Source: Palsa-504 sp963808615
GTDB taxonomy: Bacteria > Actinomycetota > Actinomycetes > Streptosporangiales > Streptosporangiaceae
Length of the DNA: 64,000 nt
Reading direction: 5' to 3'
Assembly (NCBI GenBank): GCA_963808615.1
Contig: CAWEGV010000005.1
Location: 186,001-250,000 of the forward strand
Below are positions 8,429 through 17,735 of this stretch, piece after piece (the first letter of the stretch is position 1; every line of letters starts with the position of its first letter). Position numbers and translations under genes: made by a program. Below the pieces are notes generated by a model, which was given only the letters and a program-made list of their open reading frames with translations, ran no database searches and was not told where the DNA came from.

Positions 8429-10090
8429 ATGTACCCTGGTGACCGGTACTCGGCTGGCCTCGTTCCCGAGGTCGCGCAACGTACGCCGCCGCGGCCAGGC
8501 CCACTCCAGCGCCAGGCCCGGCAGGCAGGTCATAAGGACCGCTCAGAACGTCCGGCGAGGCGCCGCGCGTGGGCGGCGCTAGCGTGGGCGGCCGGCGCCG
8601 CGGCGCTGTTCGTCCTGTTCCTGAGGATTTCGCAGTCAGGGGCGAGATCGATGTCCTCGGACCCGGCGAATAGCGCGCTGCAAGCCTGGGACATGCTGCA
8701 TGGTCACCTCTTGCTGCATGGATGGATCGTCGGCGACGCGACCTTCTACACCTTCGAACTGCCGCTGATCGCGTTCGTCGAGATCTTCTTCGGCCTGCGC
8801 ATCTTGTCCGTACAACTGGCCGTAGCGCTGGTCTACCTGATCGTCACCGCGTGCGCCGTCGCCATCGCTATAACGGACAGCCACGGCGCGTCGCGGGCCG
8901 CGCGGGCCGGCGTGGTGGTAGCCATGCTGACCGCCCCGGCGCTCATCATCTCGGACGTGTGGATTCCGCTCGGGTTCCCCGATCACACCGGCACGACGGT
9001 CTTCCTGCTGGTCTCCTGCCTGCTGATCGACCGCGCACCCGGTCGGCGGTTCACCGCACCGCTGCTGTGCGTGATCTTGTGCGCTGGCCAGATCAGCGAC
9101 GTCACTGTGCTCTATGTCGCGGTGCCCGCCGTCCTGCTGGCGTGCGGCTACCAGGTGCTTGCGGCGCGCACCATCAAGGCCGGCGACGCCGCGAACCTGG
9201 TGGCCGCCGCCGTGTCCGTACCGCTGTCCATCGTGGTCCGCGCGCTGATGCGGCATCTGGGCGCATACCTGATGGTGGCGCCGAAGACCCAGATCGCGCC
9301 GGTCGGCCGCTGGCCGCACAACGCGGCGGTGACCTGGTACGCCCTGCGTATGGTGTTCGGCATCAAGGCAGGTCCCGGCGCCAGCCCGGCTGGCGCGGCG
9401 GCCGTGTTCGGGTTCGCTTGTCTGCTCGTCGCGGTGGCCGGCATGGTGCGGGTGCTGTGGCGCTGGCAGACCGCACGCCGGGCCGACCAGGCGCTACTTG
9501 TCGCGATCGTCCTCAACATCGGCGGCTACACGATCTCGACGCTGCCCAGTCAGTGGGGACCGCACGACATGGTCGCCGTGCTACCTGCTGGCGCGATCCT
9601 GGGTGCGCGGGCTCTCGTGCCCGCCCGCATCGCTGCTCGGTTGACCGCCATGGCTGCCGCCGGCGTCGCCGTCGCGGTGGCGCTGGTGCCGCTGTCGCTG
9701 GCGGCGACGCGGCCGGCTGCGGTCGCACCCGTAGCGCAGCTGACCGCGTGGCTGCAGGCGCACGGGCTGCGCTACGGGCTCGGCGGCTACTGGGACGGGT
9801 CCTCGGTCACCCTGCAGTCCGGCGGTCGGGTGCAGGTTCGCACGGTTCAGGTGAACCGCACGGAGGTCACCCCGTGGGCCTGGGAGATGTACACCGGCTG
9901 GTACGACCCGTCGCGGCATTATGCGAACTTCGTCATCATCAACCTGGTCGACCCCGGCCTCAGCCCGCAGGCCGAACCGTTCTTCGGCAAGCCGGTCAGC
10001 ACTCATCGCTTCGGTGACTGGAAGATTCTCATCTATGACAAGAACGTGCTGCGAGACGTCAAGCCGCCTGAGCTCGGGGCGACCAACTAG
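8429..10090 (+). CDS. WDMLHG-family polytopic membrane protein, paralogue 1
   Basis: A 553-residue protein with about eleven membrane segments and a C-terminal soluble domain. The first outer loop reads SDPANSALQAWDMLHGHLL then LHGWIVGDATFYTFELP. The last 100 residues carry GLGGYWDGSSVTLQSGGR, WYDPSRHYANFVI and WKILIYDKNVLRDV. Five other genes in this window share all these motifs; this copy is closest to the one at 34610-36250, sharing FELP..AF.EIFFGL, APKT..AP.GRWPHNAA and a similar ending. The conserved Asp and Glu of loop 1 are where GT-C enzymes place catalytic acids, so a glycosyltransferase role is inferred, not shown. ATG at 8429 with AAGG 8 bases upstream. Confidence 0.8.
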   Translation: MYPGDRYSAGLVPEVAQRTPPRPGPLQRQARQAGHKDRSERPARRRAWAALAWAAGAAALFVLFLRISQSGARSMSSDPANSALQAWDMLHGHLLLHGWIVGDATFYTFELPLIAFVEIFFGLRILSVQLAVALVYLIVTACAVAIAITDSHGASRAARAGVVVAMLTAPALIISDVWIPLGFPDHTGTTVFLLVSCLLIDRAPGRRFTAPLLCVILCAGQISDVTVLYVAVPAVLLACGYQVLAARTIKAGDAANLVAAAVSVPLSIVVRALMRHLGAYLMVAPKTQIAPVGRWPHNAAVTWYALRMVFGIKAGPGASPAGAAAVFGFACLLVAVAGMVRVLWRWQTARRADQALLVAIVLNIGGYTISTLPSQWGPHDMVAVLPAGAILGARALVPARIAARLTAMAAAGVAVAVALVPLSLAATRPAAVAPVAQLTAWLQAHGLRYGLGGYWDGSSVTLQSGGRVQVRTVQVNRTEVTPWAWEMYTGWYDPSRHYANFVIINLVDPGLSPQAEPFFGKPVSTHRFGDWKILIYDKNVLRDVKPPELGATN

Positions 10091-10105
10091 ACGGGCCCGC
10101 ATGCG

Positions 10106-11254
10106 CTAGGTCGGCACGCCCCTGAAGTAAAGCGTCACCATGGGCACCGCAATCAGGACCGCGCCAACCGCGATGGCCGCCGCGAGCAGCCGCGGCAGCC
10201 GCGGCAGGAGCACTGCGAGCGGCAGCAGTGCCGCCACGCCACGGTAGGCATCCACCTCCGTCTCGGCGTACAGGTAGGCCCACACCACGACCGCCCAGAT
10301 GAGGATGAGCACGTCGAAGCGCGTGTTCGGGCCACGGCGTATGGCGACCGCGGCGGCCACGCAAACCAGCACGAACGTGATGAACAGGTTCTGCACCGCG
10401 GGCACATTGGCCAGCGCCAGCGGGGTATGCGTGGCCGCGGTAAAGGCATGGGTCATGGTGACCGCGGGACTGCTCAGGTGATGACCGTACTTGGCCTGCG
10501 TGAGCAAGTAGGCGTTCCAGTGTCTGGTTTGGATCTGCTGGACGAACGCGAAGAACGCAAGAGCCGCCAGGCTGGGCGCGGCGACGGCGGCGACCCGCAG
10601 CGCGCGCTGCGGCAACCGGACGCGACGGTCGGCCAGCAGCCACACGGCGGCCACCGGCGCGGCCACTATGCCCAACGGATAGGCGAGCGCGCCCATTGCC
10701 GCGGTGGCCCCTGCAGCCAGCCAGTGGCCGCGTTGCAGCAGAGCGAAGAACGCGAGAGTGCACAGGGACAAAAGGGCGAGCGGGAAGACCCCGTACTCAT
10801 ACGCGAGGCCGGGAGCGAATGCCGCGTAGGCCAGGGCGACCGCCCCCGCTGGCCGCGGCTGGTGAACCAGGAACGCGCGCCACAGCACCAGCAGCACGCC
10901 CAGGAAGGCAAGCCAGGAGACCGCCACCGCGGCCGGGGCGAGCGGGGCGGCGAGCCAGTGCAGGCCGGCCAAGATCCACGAGTACCCCGGAAACCATCCG
11001 GAGTTCCCGCACCATGTTCCCGGCGCGAACCCCGCCGGGCAGCGGAACAGGTGGTATCCGCCTTCGGCGGTCTCCAGATAGAGCTGCGAATCGCCGCGCA
11101 TCCACGTCTTGGTCGCCGCGAACGGCGGCCAGCCGTCGGCGACGCTGACCACCACGACGAAGATCGTCGATACAAGCCACGCCAGCACCGGCGGCAACCA
11201 TGAGGCGAGCCAGCCTGCAAGACCGCGGCTCGGCCGGACGGGGAAGCGGTCCAT
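10106..11254 (-). CDS. PIG-V-like polytopic mannosyltransferase-like protein
   Basis: A 382-residue protein with about nine membrane segments. The first outer loop has GDSQLYLETAEGGY and GNSGWFPGYSWILAGLHWL, close to the pattern D..Y...A..GY......FP.Y P of PIG-V-type mannosyltransferases and of the gene at 53102-54304 here. The start is ATG at 11254, one base after the stop of the upstream membrane gene, so translation is coupled; the frame runs 32 codons further upstream inside that gene. It would transfer a mannose-like sugar from a polyprenyl donor outside the membrane. The stop lies 15 bases from the stop of the convergent paralogue 1 gene. Confidence 0.7.
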   Translation of the reverse strand: MDRFPVRPSRGLAGWLASWLPPVLAWLVSTIFVVVVSVADGWPPFAATKTWMRGDSQLYLETAEGGYHLFRCPAGFAPGTWCGNSGWFPGYSWILAGLHWLAAPLAPAAVAVSWLAFLGVLLVLWRAFLVHQPRPAGAVALAYAAFAPGLAYEYGVFPLALLSLCTLAFFALLQRGHWLAAGATAAMGALAYPLGIVAAPVAAVWLLADRRVRLPQRALRVAAVAAPSLAALAFFAFVQQIQTRHWNAYLLTQAKYGHHLSSPAVTMTHAFTAATHTPLALANVPAVQNLFITFVLVCVAAAVAIRRGPNTRFDVLILIWAVVVWAYLYAETEVDAYRGVAALLPLAVLLPRLPRLLAAAIAVGAVLIAVPMVTLYFRGVPT

Positions 11255-11255
11255 C

Positions 11256-12560
11256 TCAGACCCGCCAGTCCTTCGCCCACGATGGCTGCAGGCGCACCGA
11301 GCGCAGCAGCCCGATAACCAGCGGCGCCGCGAGGTAGCAGAAGACGGCAAAGCAGTAGAGCGCCACGACCATCGTCGCAGCCGTCAGGTCAGGGAACTGC
11401 CGGACCGGCTGCCACAACGGGCTGAAGTCAGGGGTGAACCAGCAGAGCTGCTCATTCTGGAAGCCACCGGCAGAGCATACGGACTGCGCCTGCCGGTCGG
11501 CGATCGCCCCCGCGCAGCCCACCCACGCGGACAGCGCCAGGACGCCCAGCGTGACCGCATCCGCGCCCGGCGATCGCCCGGCCCGCCAGATCCGGGCAGC
11601 GAGGAGAACCGACGCCGGGATAGCCGCGAATACGAAGAAGCGCGGCCCCCATGCCACCCCGCCATACCAGGCCCACCACTTGGCGTAGATGAGGACGAGG
11701 CCCGCGGTGAACAGCAGCATCAGCGTCACCGCGGGCTGGCCGGGGGCGGGCCGCACCAGCCGCCGGGTACGCCCGTCCAGCCAGAGCGCCAGCCCGGGCA
11801 TGAAGAAAAGCAGGCCCCGGCCGAAGGAGAAGAGGATCGCCGCGACCCCGAGCACGAAGGGGTAACTGAAACCGGGCTGGCCCGAGTAGGGCATGATCGT
11901 GCGGACTCCATGGTTGTTGGCGTAGCCGGTCACCAGAGGACCGCCGCGCCGTACCCAGTCCTCGAGCATGATCAGCACCAGCGCCGCCGCCACCGGCGCC
12001 AGGTACCGGAACCTCCGGTTCCGGAGCGTCTCCCAGCCCGCCAGCAGAACCACCCCGACGATGGCCGCTGGGGTATTGACCACGCCGACCACGATCGCTG
12101 CCCAGCCAGCAACCACGTGCCGTCCGGTTGCTATGCAGATAATGCCGACCGTGACGAGCGTCGCGGTCATCACCTCAGCGTTGTAATCGCGCAGCCGGTC
12201 GGTAAGGAATGAAGCAAACAACAACACGAGCACGATGAGCCGTAGCAGGCGCGGGTCCGCCCGCCCGCGCAGCAGCCGGCACGAAACCGCCACCCCGGCC
12301 GCCACAACGATCACGTTGAAGCGGGCCGCCCACCAGGCCGGCGACTCGACCACGCTGCCCAGCGCGAGTACCGGCACCGAAAGCAGCGGCGCCACCAGCG
12401 AGTACTTGCTGTCCGAGAGCCGTCCGTGGTGGAGCAATAGCTCGATGTCCGAGAAGCGCTGGTTGTCATCGCCCCGCAGTGCATGCGGCAGGAGGAAGAA
12501 CAACACCCCGAACCCGGCCACGATCAACACGCGCTCCAGGACCGCACCGCGGTCTCGCAC
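11256..12560 (-). CDS. Polytopic membrane protein, GT-C-like
   Basis: A 434-residue protein with about eleven membrane segments. The first loop has GDDNQRFSDIELLLHHG, with acidic residues in the position usual for GT-C enzymes, and a later loop has WWAWYGGVAWGPRFF, a pattern that recurs in dolichyl-phosphate-mannose-type membrane glycosyltransferases. A Cys-containing outer loop (SVCSAGGFQNEQLCWF) may hold a disulfide. GTG start at 12560. It is followed one base later by the PIG-V-like gene, so the two are probably one transcription unit. Substrate unknown. Confidence 0.7.
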   Translation of the reverse strand: MRDRGAVLERVLIVAGFGVLFFLLPHALRGDDNQRFSDIELLLHHGRLSDSKYSLVAPLLSVPVLALGSVVESPAWWAARFNVIVVAAGVAVSCRLLRGRADPRLLRLIVLVLLFASFLTDRLRDYNAEVMTATLVTVGIICIATGRHVVAGWAAIVVGVVNTPAAIVGVVLLAGWETLRNRRFRYLAPVAAALVLIMLEDWVRRGGPLVTGYANNHGVRTIMPYSGQPGFSYPFVLGVAAILFSFGRGLLFFMPGLALWLDGRTRRLVRPAPGQPAVTLMLLFTAGLVLIYAKWWAWYGGVAWGPRFFVFAAIPASVLLAARIWRAGRSPGADAVTLGVLALSAWVGCAGAIADRQAQSVCSAGGFQNEQLCWFTPDFSPLWQPVRQFPDLTAATMVVALYCFAVFCYLAAPLVIGLLRSVRLQPSWAKDWRV

Positions 12561-12666
12561 CGATCAACTCCTTTGAGGGTCTCCTGGCAGATCACCACGA
12601 CGCCGCGTCGAGACGGCCCAACCGGCTGCGGTGAGCGCGATCACACTTGTGCGCACAGACTAGCCT

Positions 12667-12680
12667 CGGGCTTTCGCCCG
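12667..12680 (-). terminator. candidate hairpin after helY
   Basis: On the minus strand the sequence forms a CGGGC / GCCCG stem closed by a GAAA tetraloop, about 110 bases after the helY stop. There is no T tract, so this is only a weak terminator candidate. The rest of the 230-base gap (12561-12790) shows no tRNA, ORF or repeat that I can support. Confidence 0.3.
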
Positions 12681-12790
12681 GAACAGGCACGGGCTGAGTC
12701 GTTACATGAAAGTGCCTTTGACCCGCAGCGCCGGTGGGTTGAGGCGTTCCCGCAGGTGGGGTGTTGCCCGGTAATGCCATGACATTGGGC

Positions 12791-15604
12791 CTAGTCGGTG
12801 ACGGCGGAGTAGGCGACCACGCCCCGGCGCATGGCCTCGATGGCGGCACGGGCGGTCACCACCAGGCTGGACGATGTGGAGCCGGGCGCGGGGCCGGCCG
12901 GAACGCTGGCGATCTGATCCAGGAGGTCGATCAGCTGCTTGACCGAACGGACGAAATCGCCCGGACTCAGGTCAGGCGAGGCGTCCAGCGCGCCTTCCAG
13001 CCTGGCCCCGCGGGCCCAGCGGTAGGCGGCCCAGGCAAAGCCGAGGTCAGGCTCGCGGAGGAACGACAGCTCGTTCTCCTTTTCCAGCTGATCGAGCTCA
13101 CCCCAGGTCCTGACCATGGCCGACAGCGTGTCAGGGACCCGCCCGCCCGGCAGCCGGGGCGGCCCGGCCTCGTCGGCCTGCCGCGATTCGAACGACAGGG
13201 CCGATACGCAGGCGGCTAGCTCGGCCGGGGACAGGCCGTCCCACAGGCCGCGGCGGATGCATTCGGCGGCCAGTAGGTCAAGCTCGGTGTACAGGCCAGC
13301 CAGCCGCTTGCCGTCCGAGGTGACCGTGTCATCGGCCAGGTAGCCGAGCCGCTCCAGCACGCTGCACACCCGGTCGAAGGTGCGGGCGATCACGTGCGAT
13401 CGGCCGGCTACCCGGCGCTCGAGGGCATCGGTCTCGCGCCGGAGCCGCAGGTAGCGCTCGGCGTACCGGGCATGGTCCTCGCGGTCCGGGCAGTCATGGC
13501 ACGGGTGCCGGCGCAGCTGCCGCCGCAGCTCGGCCACTTCGCGACCTATGTCGCCGCGCGCAAGGGGGCCGGGGGGGTACGGGGGGGCGGGTAGCCCCCT
13601 CGTGCGCGGGGGGGGCTTGGGGGGGGCCGTCCCCCCCGGGCTAGCAGCGCCAGCAGCGGCCAGCCGGTTCCGCATGGACGCGGCGAGGTCCTTGCGGTGC
13701 TGCGGCGAGCGCGGGCTGAACGAGCCGGGAATCCGTATCTTGTCGATGACCTCGGCTGGCACGGGGAAGTCGGCCGCGCTCAGTCGCTTGACCTGCCGGC
13801 CCTCGGTGAGCACCAGCGGCCCCGGGCCGGCCGGGCGCCCGTTGCCGGCCACGGGGTGCAGACCGGGCTGGAGCACGACGGCCAGGCCGGCCCGCCTGCC
13901 ACCGGGCACGCGGATGATGTCGCCCGGGCGCAGCAGCGACAGCGACGCGGCCGCTTCGGCCCGGCGGGAGGACGCCCGGGCGCGGGACAGCTCGCCTTCC
14001 CGTTCCGATAGCTGCTTCCTGAGGTCGGCGTATTCGGTGAAGTCGCCCCTGTCGCAGGTCATCGCCGTAGCCAGCTCAGCCATGGCCTCGCGGTTCTTGC
14101 GGACCTGCCGGGTCAGACCGACGACGCCGCGGTCGGCCTGGAACTGCGCGAACGACGACTCGAGCAGGGCCGAGGCCCGGGCCCGCCCGGCCCAGCCGGT
14201 CAGGTTGACCGCCATGTTGTAGGACGGGCGGAAGCTGGAGTTCAGCGGATAGGTCCGGGTGCTGGCCAGGCCCGCGACCGCGCCAGGGTCCATGCCCGGC
14301 TGCCACAGCATGACCGCGTGCCCCTCCACGTCGATGCCGCGCCGCCCGGCCCGCCCGGTCAGCTGGGTGTACTCCCCCGCGGTCAGGTTCGCGTGGGTCT
14401 CGCCGTTCCACTTGTCAAGCTTCTCGATGACCACGGTCCGGGCCGGCATGTTGATGCCGAGCGCCAGTGTCTCGGTCGCGAACACGGCGCGGACCAGCCC
14501 GGCGGCGAACAGCTCCTCGACGATCTCCTTGAAGACGGGCAGCATCCCGGCGTGGTGAGCGGCGATGCCGCGCCGCAGCCCGTCCAGCCAGTCGGCGTAG
14601 CCGAGCACCGCCAGGTCCTCGGCCGGGATGTCCGCGGTGCGCCGCTCGGCAGCTTGCTGGATCAGTTCTGACTCCTCCGGCGCGGTGAGGCGCAGCCCGG
14701 CGCTCAGGCACTGCTGGACCGCCGCGTCGCAGCCGGCCCGGCTGAAGATGAACGTGATCGCCGGGAGCAGCCCGGAGGCGTCCAGGCGAGAGATCACGTC
14801 GGGCCGGTAGGACAGCGAGAGCCGGCGCGGCCGCCGCGCGCCCCGGGGCGGCCTTCCGGGGGCCTTGCGCTCGAGCCAGGCGTCCCGCTGGGCCACCCGG
14901 AGCAAGTCCGGGTTGACCCGGGTGTGCTCATCGTCGGTGAACAGGTCGTACAGCCGGTTCCCGACGAGCACGTGCTGCCACAACGGCACCGGGCGGTGCT
15001 CGTCCACGATGACCGCGGTCCCGCCGCGGACCTGGTCCAGCCACTCGCCGAACTCCTCGGCGTTGCTCACCGTCGCGGACAGCGCCACCACCCGCACCGA
15101 CTCGGGCAGGTGAATGATCACCTCCTCCCACACCGCACCACGGGAGGTATCCGCCAGGTAATGCACCTCGTCGAGGACGACATAGCCCAGGCCCGTCAGA
15201 GCTGATGAGCCCGTGTACAGCATGTTGCGCAGCACCTCGGTGGTCATCACCACCACCGGTGCCTCCCCGTTGATGCTGTTGTCCCCGGTGAGCAACCCCA
15301 CGGTCTGGTTGTCGTACCGGCGGACCAGGTCGGCGTACTTCTGATTCGACAGCGCCTTGATCGGCGTGGTGTAGAAGCATTTGCGTCCCTGGGCCAGGGC
15401 CAGGTGCACGGCGAACTCGCCGACCACCGTCTTGCCCGAACCGGTCGGCGCGGCCACCAGCACGCCGCTGCCTGTACCGAGCGCGCGGCAGGCCGCCACC
15501 TGGAAATCGTCGAAGTCGAAGTCGTACAGCGTACGGAAGCTGGCGAACTCCGGCTGCGACTGGCGTGCGCGGGAGGCGGCATACCGTTCCGCCGGACTGG
15601 TCAT
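12791..15604 (-). CDS. helY: Ski2/Mtr4-like RNA helicase HelY
   Basis: A 937-residue superfamily 2 helicase. Walker A AAPTGSGKT is at 51-59, the DEVH box at 145-148, LSATV near 177, and the motif VI region QLTGRAGRRG near 410; the C-terminal half is the helical DSHCT-like region of the Ski2/Mtr4 group. This is the HelY orthologue that follows tatA-tatC in mycobacteria and streptomycetes. Here a membrane protein gene sits between tatC and helY; its TGA is 4 bases before the helY ATG, and no ribosome site is seen, so helY is probably translated by coupling. Residues about 655-680 are a Pro-rich insert made by a G/C-run repeat. Confidence 0.93.
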   Translation of the reverse strand: MTSPAERYAASRARQSQPEFASFRTLYDFDFDDFQVAACRALGTGSGVLVAAPTGSGKTVVGEFAVHLALAQGRKCFYTTPIKALSNQKYADLVRRYDNQTVGLLTGDNSINGEAPVVVMTTEVLRNMLYTGSSALTGLGYVVLDEVHYLADTSRGAVWEEVIIHLPESVRVVALSATVSNAEEFGEWLDQVRGGTAVIVDEHRPVPLWQHVLVGNRLYDLFTDDEHTRVNPDLLRVAQRDAWLERKAPGRPPRGARRPRRLSLSYRPDVISRLDASGLLPAITFIFSRAGCDAAVQQCLSAGLRLTAPEESELIQQAAERRTADIPAEDLAVLGYADWLDGLRRGIAAHHAGMLPVFKEIVEELFAAGLVRAVFATETLALGINMPARTVVIEKLDKWNGETHANLTAGEYTQLTGRAGRRGIDVEGHAVMLWQPGMDPGAVAGLASTRTYPLNSSFRPSYNMAVNLTGWAGRARASALLESSFAQFQADRGVVGLTRQVRKNREAMAELATAMTCDRGDFTEYADLRKQLSEREGELSRARASSRRAEAAASLSLLRPGDIIRVPGGRRAGLAVVLQPGLHPVAGNGRPAGPGPLVLTEGRQVKRLSAADFPVPAEVIDKIRIPGSFSPRSPQHRKDLAASMRNRLAAAGAASPGGTAPPKPPPRTRGLPAPPYPPGPLARGDIGREVAELRRQLRRHPCHDCPDREDHARYAERYLRLRRETDALERRVAGRSHVIARTFDRVCSVLERLGYLADDTVTSDGKRLAGLYTELDLLAAECIRRGLWDGLSPAELAACVSALSFESRQADEAGPPRLPGGRVPDTLSAMVRTWGELDQLEKENELSFLREPDLGFAWAAYRWARGARLEGALDASPDLSPGDFVRSVKQLIDLLDQIASVPAGPAPGSTSSSLVVTARAAIEAMRRGVVAYSAVTD
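13564..13640. repeat. G/C-run repeat inside helY
   Basis: About 77 bases made of runs of 5-9 G followed by runs of C. On the minus strand they encode PGGTAPPKPPPRTRG and a second Pro-rich stretch in the HelY linker region. The unit around GGGGGGCCGTCCCCCC also occurs at 45244-45317, and the encoded GGTAPP recurs there, so the two are copies of one element. Confidence 0.75.
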
Positions 15605-15608
15605 GAGG

Positions 15609-17579
15609 TCAAGAGTAGGGTGGCCGAGGCGTAATCAGGGGCGCCAGGGACGCAATCAGGGTCGCCGGGGACGTCCTGGGTCCGTATCCCTCGCGCCAGT
15701 CATCCGGGCCAGTTAAGCTCCGCAGCTGCCAGCTGAACAGCCGCCAGCTGAACACCTGGCCGATGTGAAAGGCCGGCCTGCCGAAGAGCCGGGTCAGGAC
15801 GCGCACAACGGGTGACTGCTGGTCGGCGACCGCGACGATCGCGGCGGGCCGCCAGTAGTCGAAGACGGCCTGGAGTTCGTTACTTGGCGGGCTTGGTGGA
15901 TGCTGCCCCCTCCAGAGCTCGACGAAGTAGCGAGCGACAGCCGTCTCCGGGCTGTGGCGGGCGAAGTAGAACGAGGCCTGCCCGGTGGGGCCGGGCCCTA
16001 GGAAGTAGCCGCCGATCATCGACTGGGGCTGGCCGGTGTCGGCCTGCCAGCGCAGTACCTGGTAGGGCAGGCCGCCAGCGGGGAATGGGACGGTGAGCAC
16101 TGCCGCATCCGGCGGGAGTCGCAGCGTGGCGAAGGTCTCCTGCCAGCCCGCTGGAACCGGCGTGAGCGAAGCCGCCTGGTAAGGCAGCGGCACCAGCGGC
16201 AACACAGCGAGCACCGCCACCGCGGCCAGGGCCACCCGAGGCCGGGCCCGGCCGCCCTCACCCCGCGGCACCGCCGCCCACGCCCGGTCCAGCGAGAACA
16301 CCAAGACCGCGGCGGCCGCGCCGTCGGCCAGGATGGCAAAACGGTGCGGCAGCACCTGGGCCAGGCCGGGAAGACCCTCGAGCCAGTGCCACGGCAACAG
16401 CCGCCCCGGCCAGGTGAACGGGCCGGCCCGCAAGTTGGCCCCGCCCAGCACGAACAGTTCCAGCACCACCCAGGTCACCGCCGCCGCCCGCACCCGCAGA
16501 TCCCGCCAGAACACCACCGCGGCAATCACCAGCACACCGATCAGCGGCCACCCCAGGTAGATCAGGTCCTCAGGCGTCCCGGACACGACCGGCGGGGTGG
16601 CGGCCGCGCTGGCGCGGGTATGGAACAAGAGCGCGGCCGACGGCGTGACAAACCAGGCGGGGTTGGCGGTTGACGAAACCAGCAGCTTGCTGTGCTCGGC
16701 CAGCGGACCCTTGACCTGGACCCACAGCGCGTAGCCGTCGGCGATCAGGAACACCGCGGCCGCGGCGCCCAGGCCAGCCAGCGCCCCGCGCGCCCGCTGC
16801 AGCACCGCTGATGGACGGCTCAGCGCCACCGTCGCCGCCAAGACCACGCAGGCCAGCACCGTGTACACCAGCAGCTCTTCCCCGATGAACAGCTGCGCCG
16901 CCAACAACAACCCCAGCCACAGCCCCGTCCGCACGCCCTGCCCCCGGCCGGTGACCAGCCGCAGGACGGCGTCGATGATCAGCGGCGGCAACACCGCGAA
17001 CTGCAGGTGATAATGCGCGAAGCCTGAGTTCACCAGGGCCGGGGAGAACCCGTAGACCGCCCCGCCGAGCGCGGCCGCGCCGACACTGGCCCCCCACCGG
17101 CGCAGCACCCAGAACAAGCTGGCCGCCGAACCGGCAAAGCCCATCGTCAGCGCCACGGTCAAGCTGACCTGCGGGCCGGCCGCCAGCGTCAGCGGCGCCA
17201 GCAGCACCCCGGGCAGCAAGAACGAGGTGTTCCACATCACGTTGATGCCCTGCGGCGCGTTCATCGCCGTGGTCACCAGCGCAGGCAGGCGGCCGTGCGC
17301 CACGGCCGTCGCCGCGTACCTGAGGAACCATGCGAACAACTCGTTGTCGCCGATCCCGGAGAACTGCTCACGGCCGGCCGGATCCGCCCACAACCGGGCG
17401 GTCACCGCCACCGCGCCGATGAGGTAACAGCACATCACCAGCCACGGCGCCGCCGCGCGAAGGCGGCGCCATCGGCGCTCCGAGTCCGGTGCCGCGTCGG
17501 TCGCCGGCGCGGCGGAGTCCGCCTCTCTCTTCTGCGGCGCTCTGAGCACTGATCCCCGTGCTGGCCAGCGAGTGCGCAT
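15609..17579 (-). CDS. Large polytopic membrane protein, GT-C/YfhO-like
   Basis: A 656-residue protein with about twelve membrane segments and a C-terminal outer domain. Loop 1 carries SGIGDNELFAWFLRYAATA and NAPQGINVMWNTSF, an acidic loop usual for GT-C membrane enzymes; the C-terminal 150 residues are soluble, with SNELQAVFDYWRPAAIVAV. The start is ATG at 17579, with GAAGGA 7 bases upstream; the frame continues 43 codons further but without a ribosome site. It lies between tatC and helY, where other actinobacteria usually have no gene, and its stop is 4 bases before helY. The substrate is unknown. Confidence 0.75.
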   Translation of the reverse strand: MRTRWPARGSVLRAPQKREADSAAPATDAAPDSERRWRRLRAAAPWLVMCCYLIGAVAVTARLWADPAGREQFSGIGDNELFAWFLRYAATAVAHGRLPALVTTAMNAPQGINVMWNTSFLLPGVLLAPLTLAAGPQVSLTVALTMGFAGSAASLFWVLRRWGASVGAAALGGAVYGFSPALVNSGFAHYHLQFAVLPPLIIDAVLRLVTGRGQGVRTGLWLGLLLAAQLFIGEELLVYTVLACVVLAATVALSRPSAVLQRARGALAGLGAAAAVFLIADGYALWVQVKGPLAEHSKLLVSSTANPAWFVTPSAALLFHTRASAAATPPVVSGTPEDLIYLGWPLIGVLVIAAVVFWRDLRVRAAAVTWVVLELFVLGGANLRAGPFTWPGRLLPWHWLEGLPGLAQVLPHRFAILADGAAAAVLVFSLDRAWAAVPRGEGGRARPRVALAAVAVLAVLPLVPLPYQAASLTPVPAGWQETFATLRLPPDAAVLTVPFPAGGLPYQVLRWQADTGQPQSMIGGYFLGPGPTGQASFYFARHSPETAVARYFVELWRGQHPPSPPSNELQAVFDYWRPAAIVAVADQQSPVVRVLTRLFGRPAFHIGQVFSWRLFSWQLRSLTGPDDWREGYGPRTSPATLIASLAPLITPRPPYS

Positions 17580-17735
17580 CTGCGATCCTTCAGGCTCGCG
17601 CGTCAGGCCGCCACTAGCGGACAAGACCAGAACCCAGACCGGAGGAGAGACAGAACGAGCATGCGAGGAGCCTAGTCCATGCACGATCATGCCGGGCAAC
17701 GTCGCCAAGGTGTCGCCGGAGACGTGACCGGGTCG

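Noticed and set aside
12561..12790. Gap searched for a tRNA
   Set aside because: No T-arm GTTCGAAT-like sequence or acceptor pairing is visible.
15609..17708. Upstream extension of the large membrane protein to 17708
   Set aside because: The ATG at 17579 has a good ribosome site (GAAGGA); the extra 43 residues are unlike a signal or known leader.
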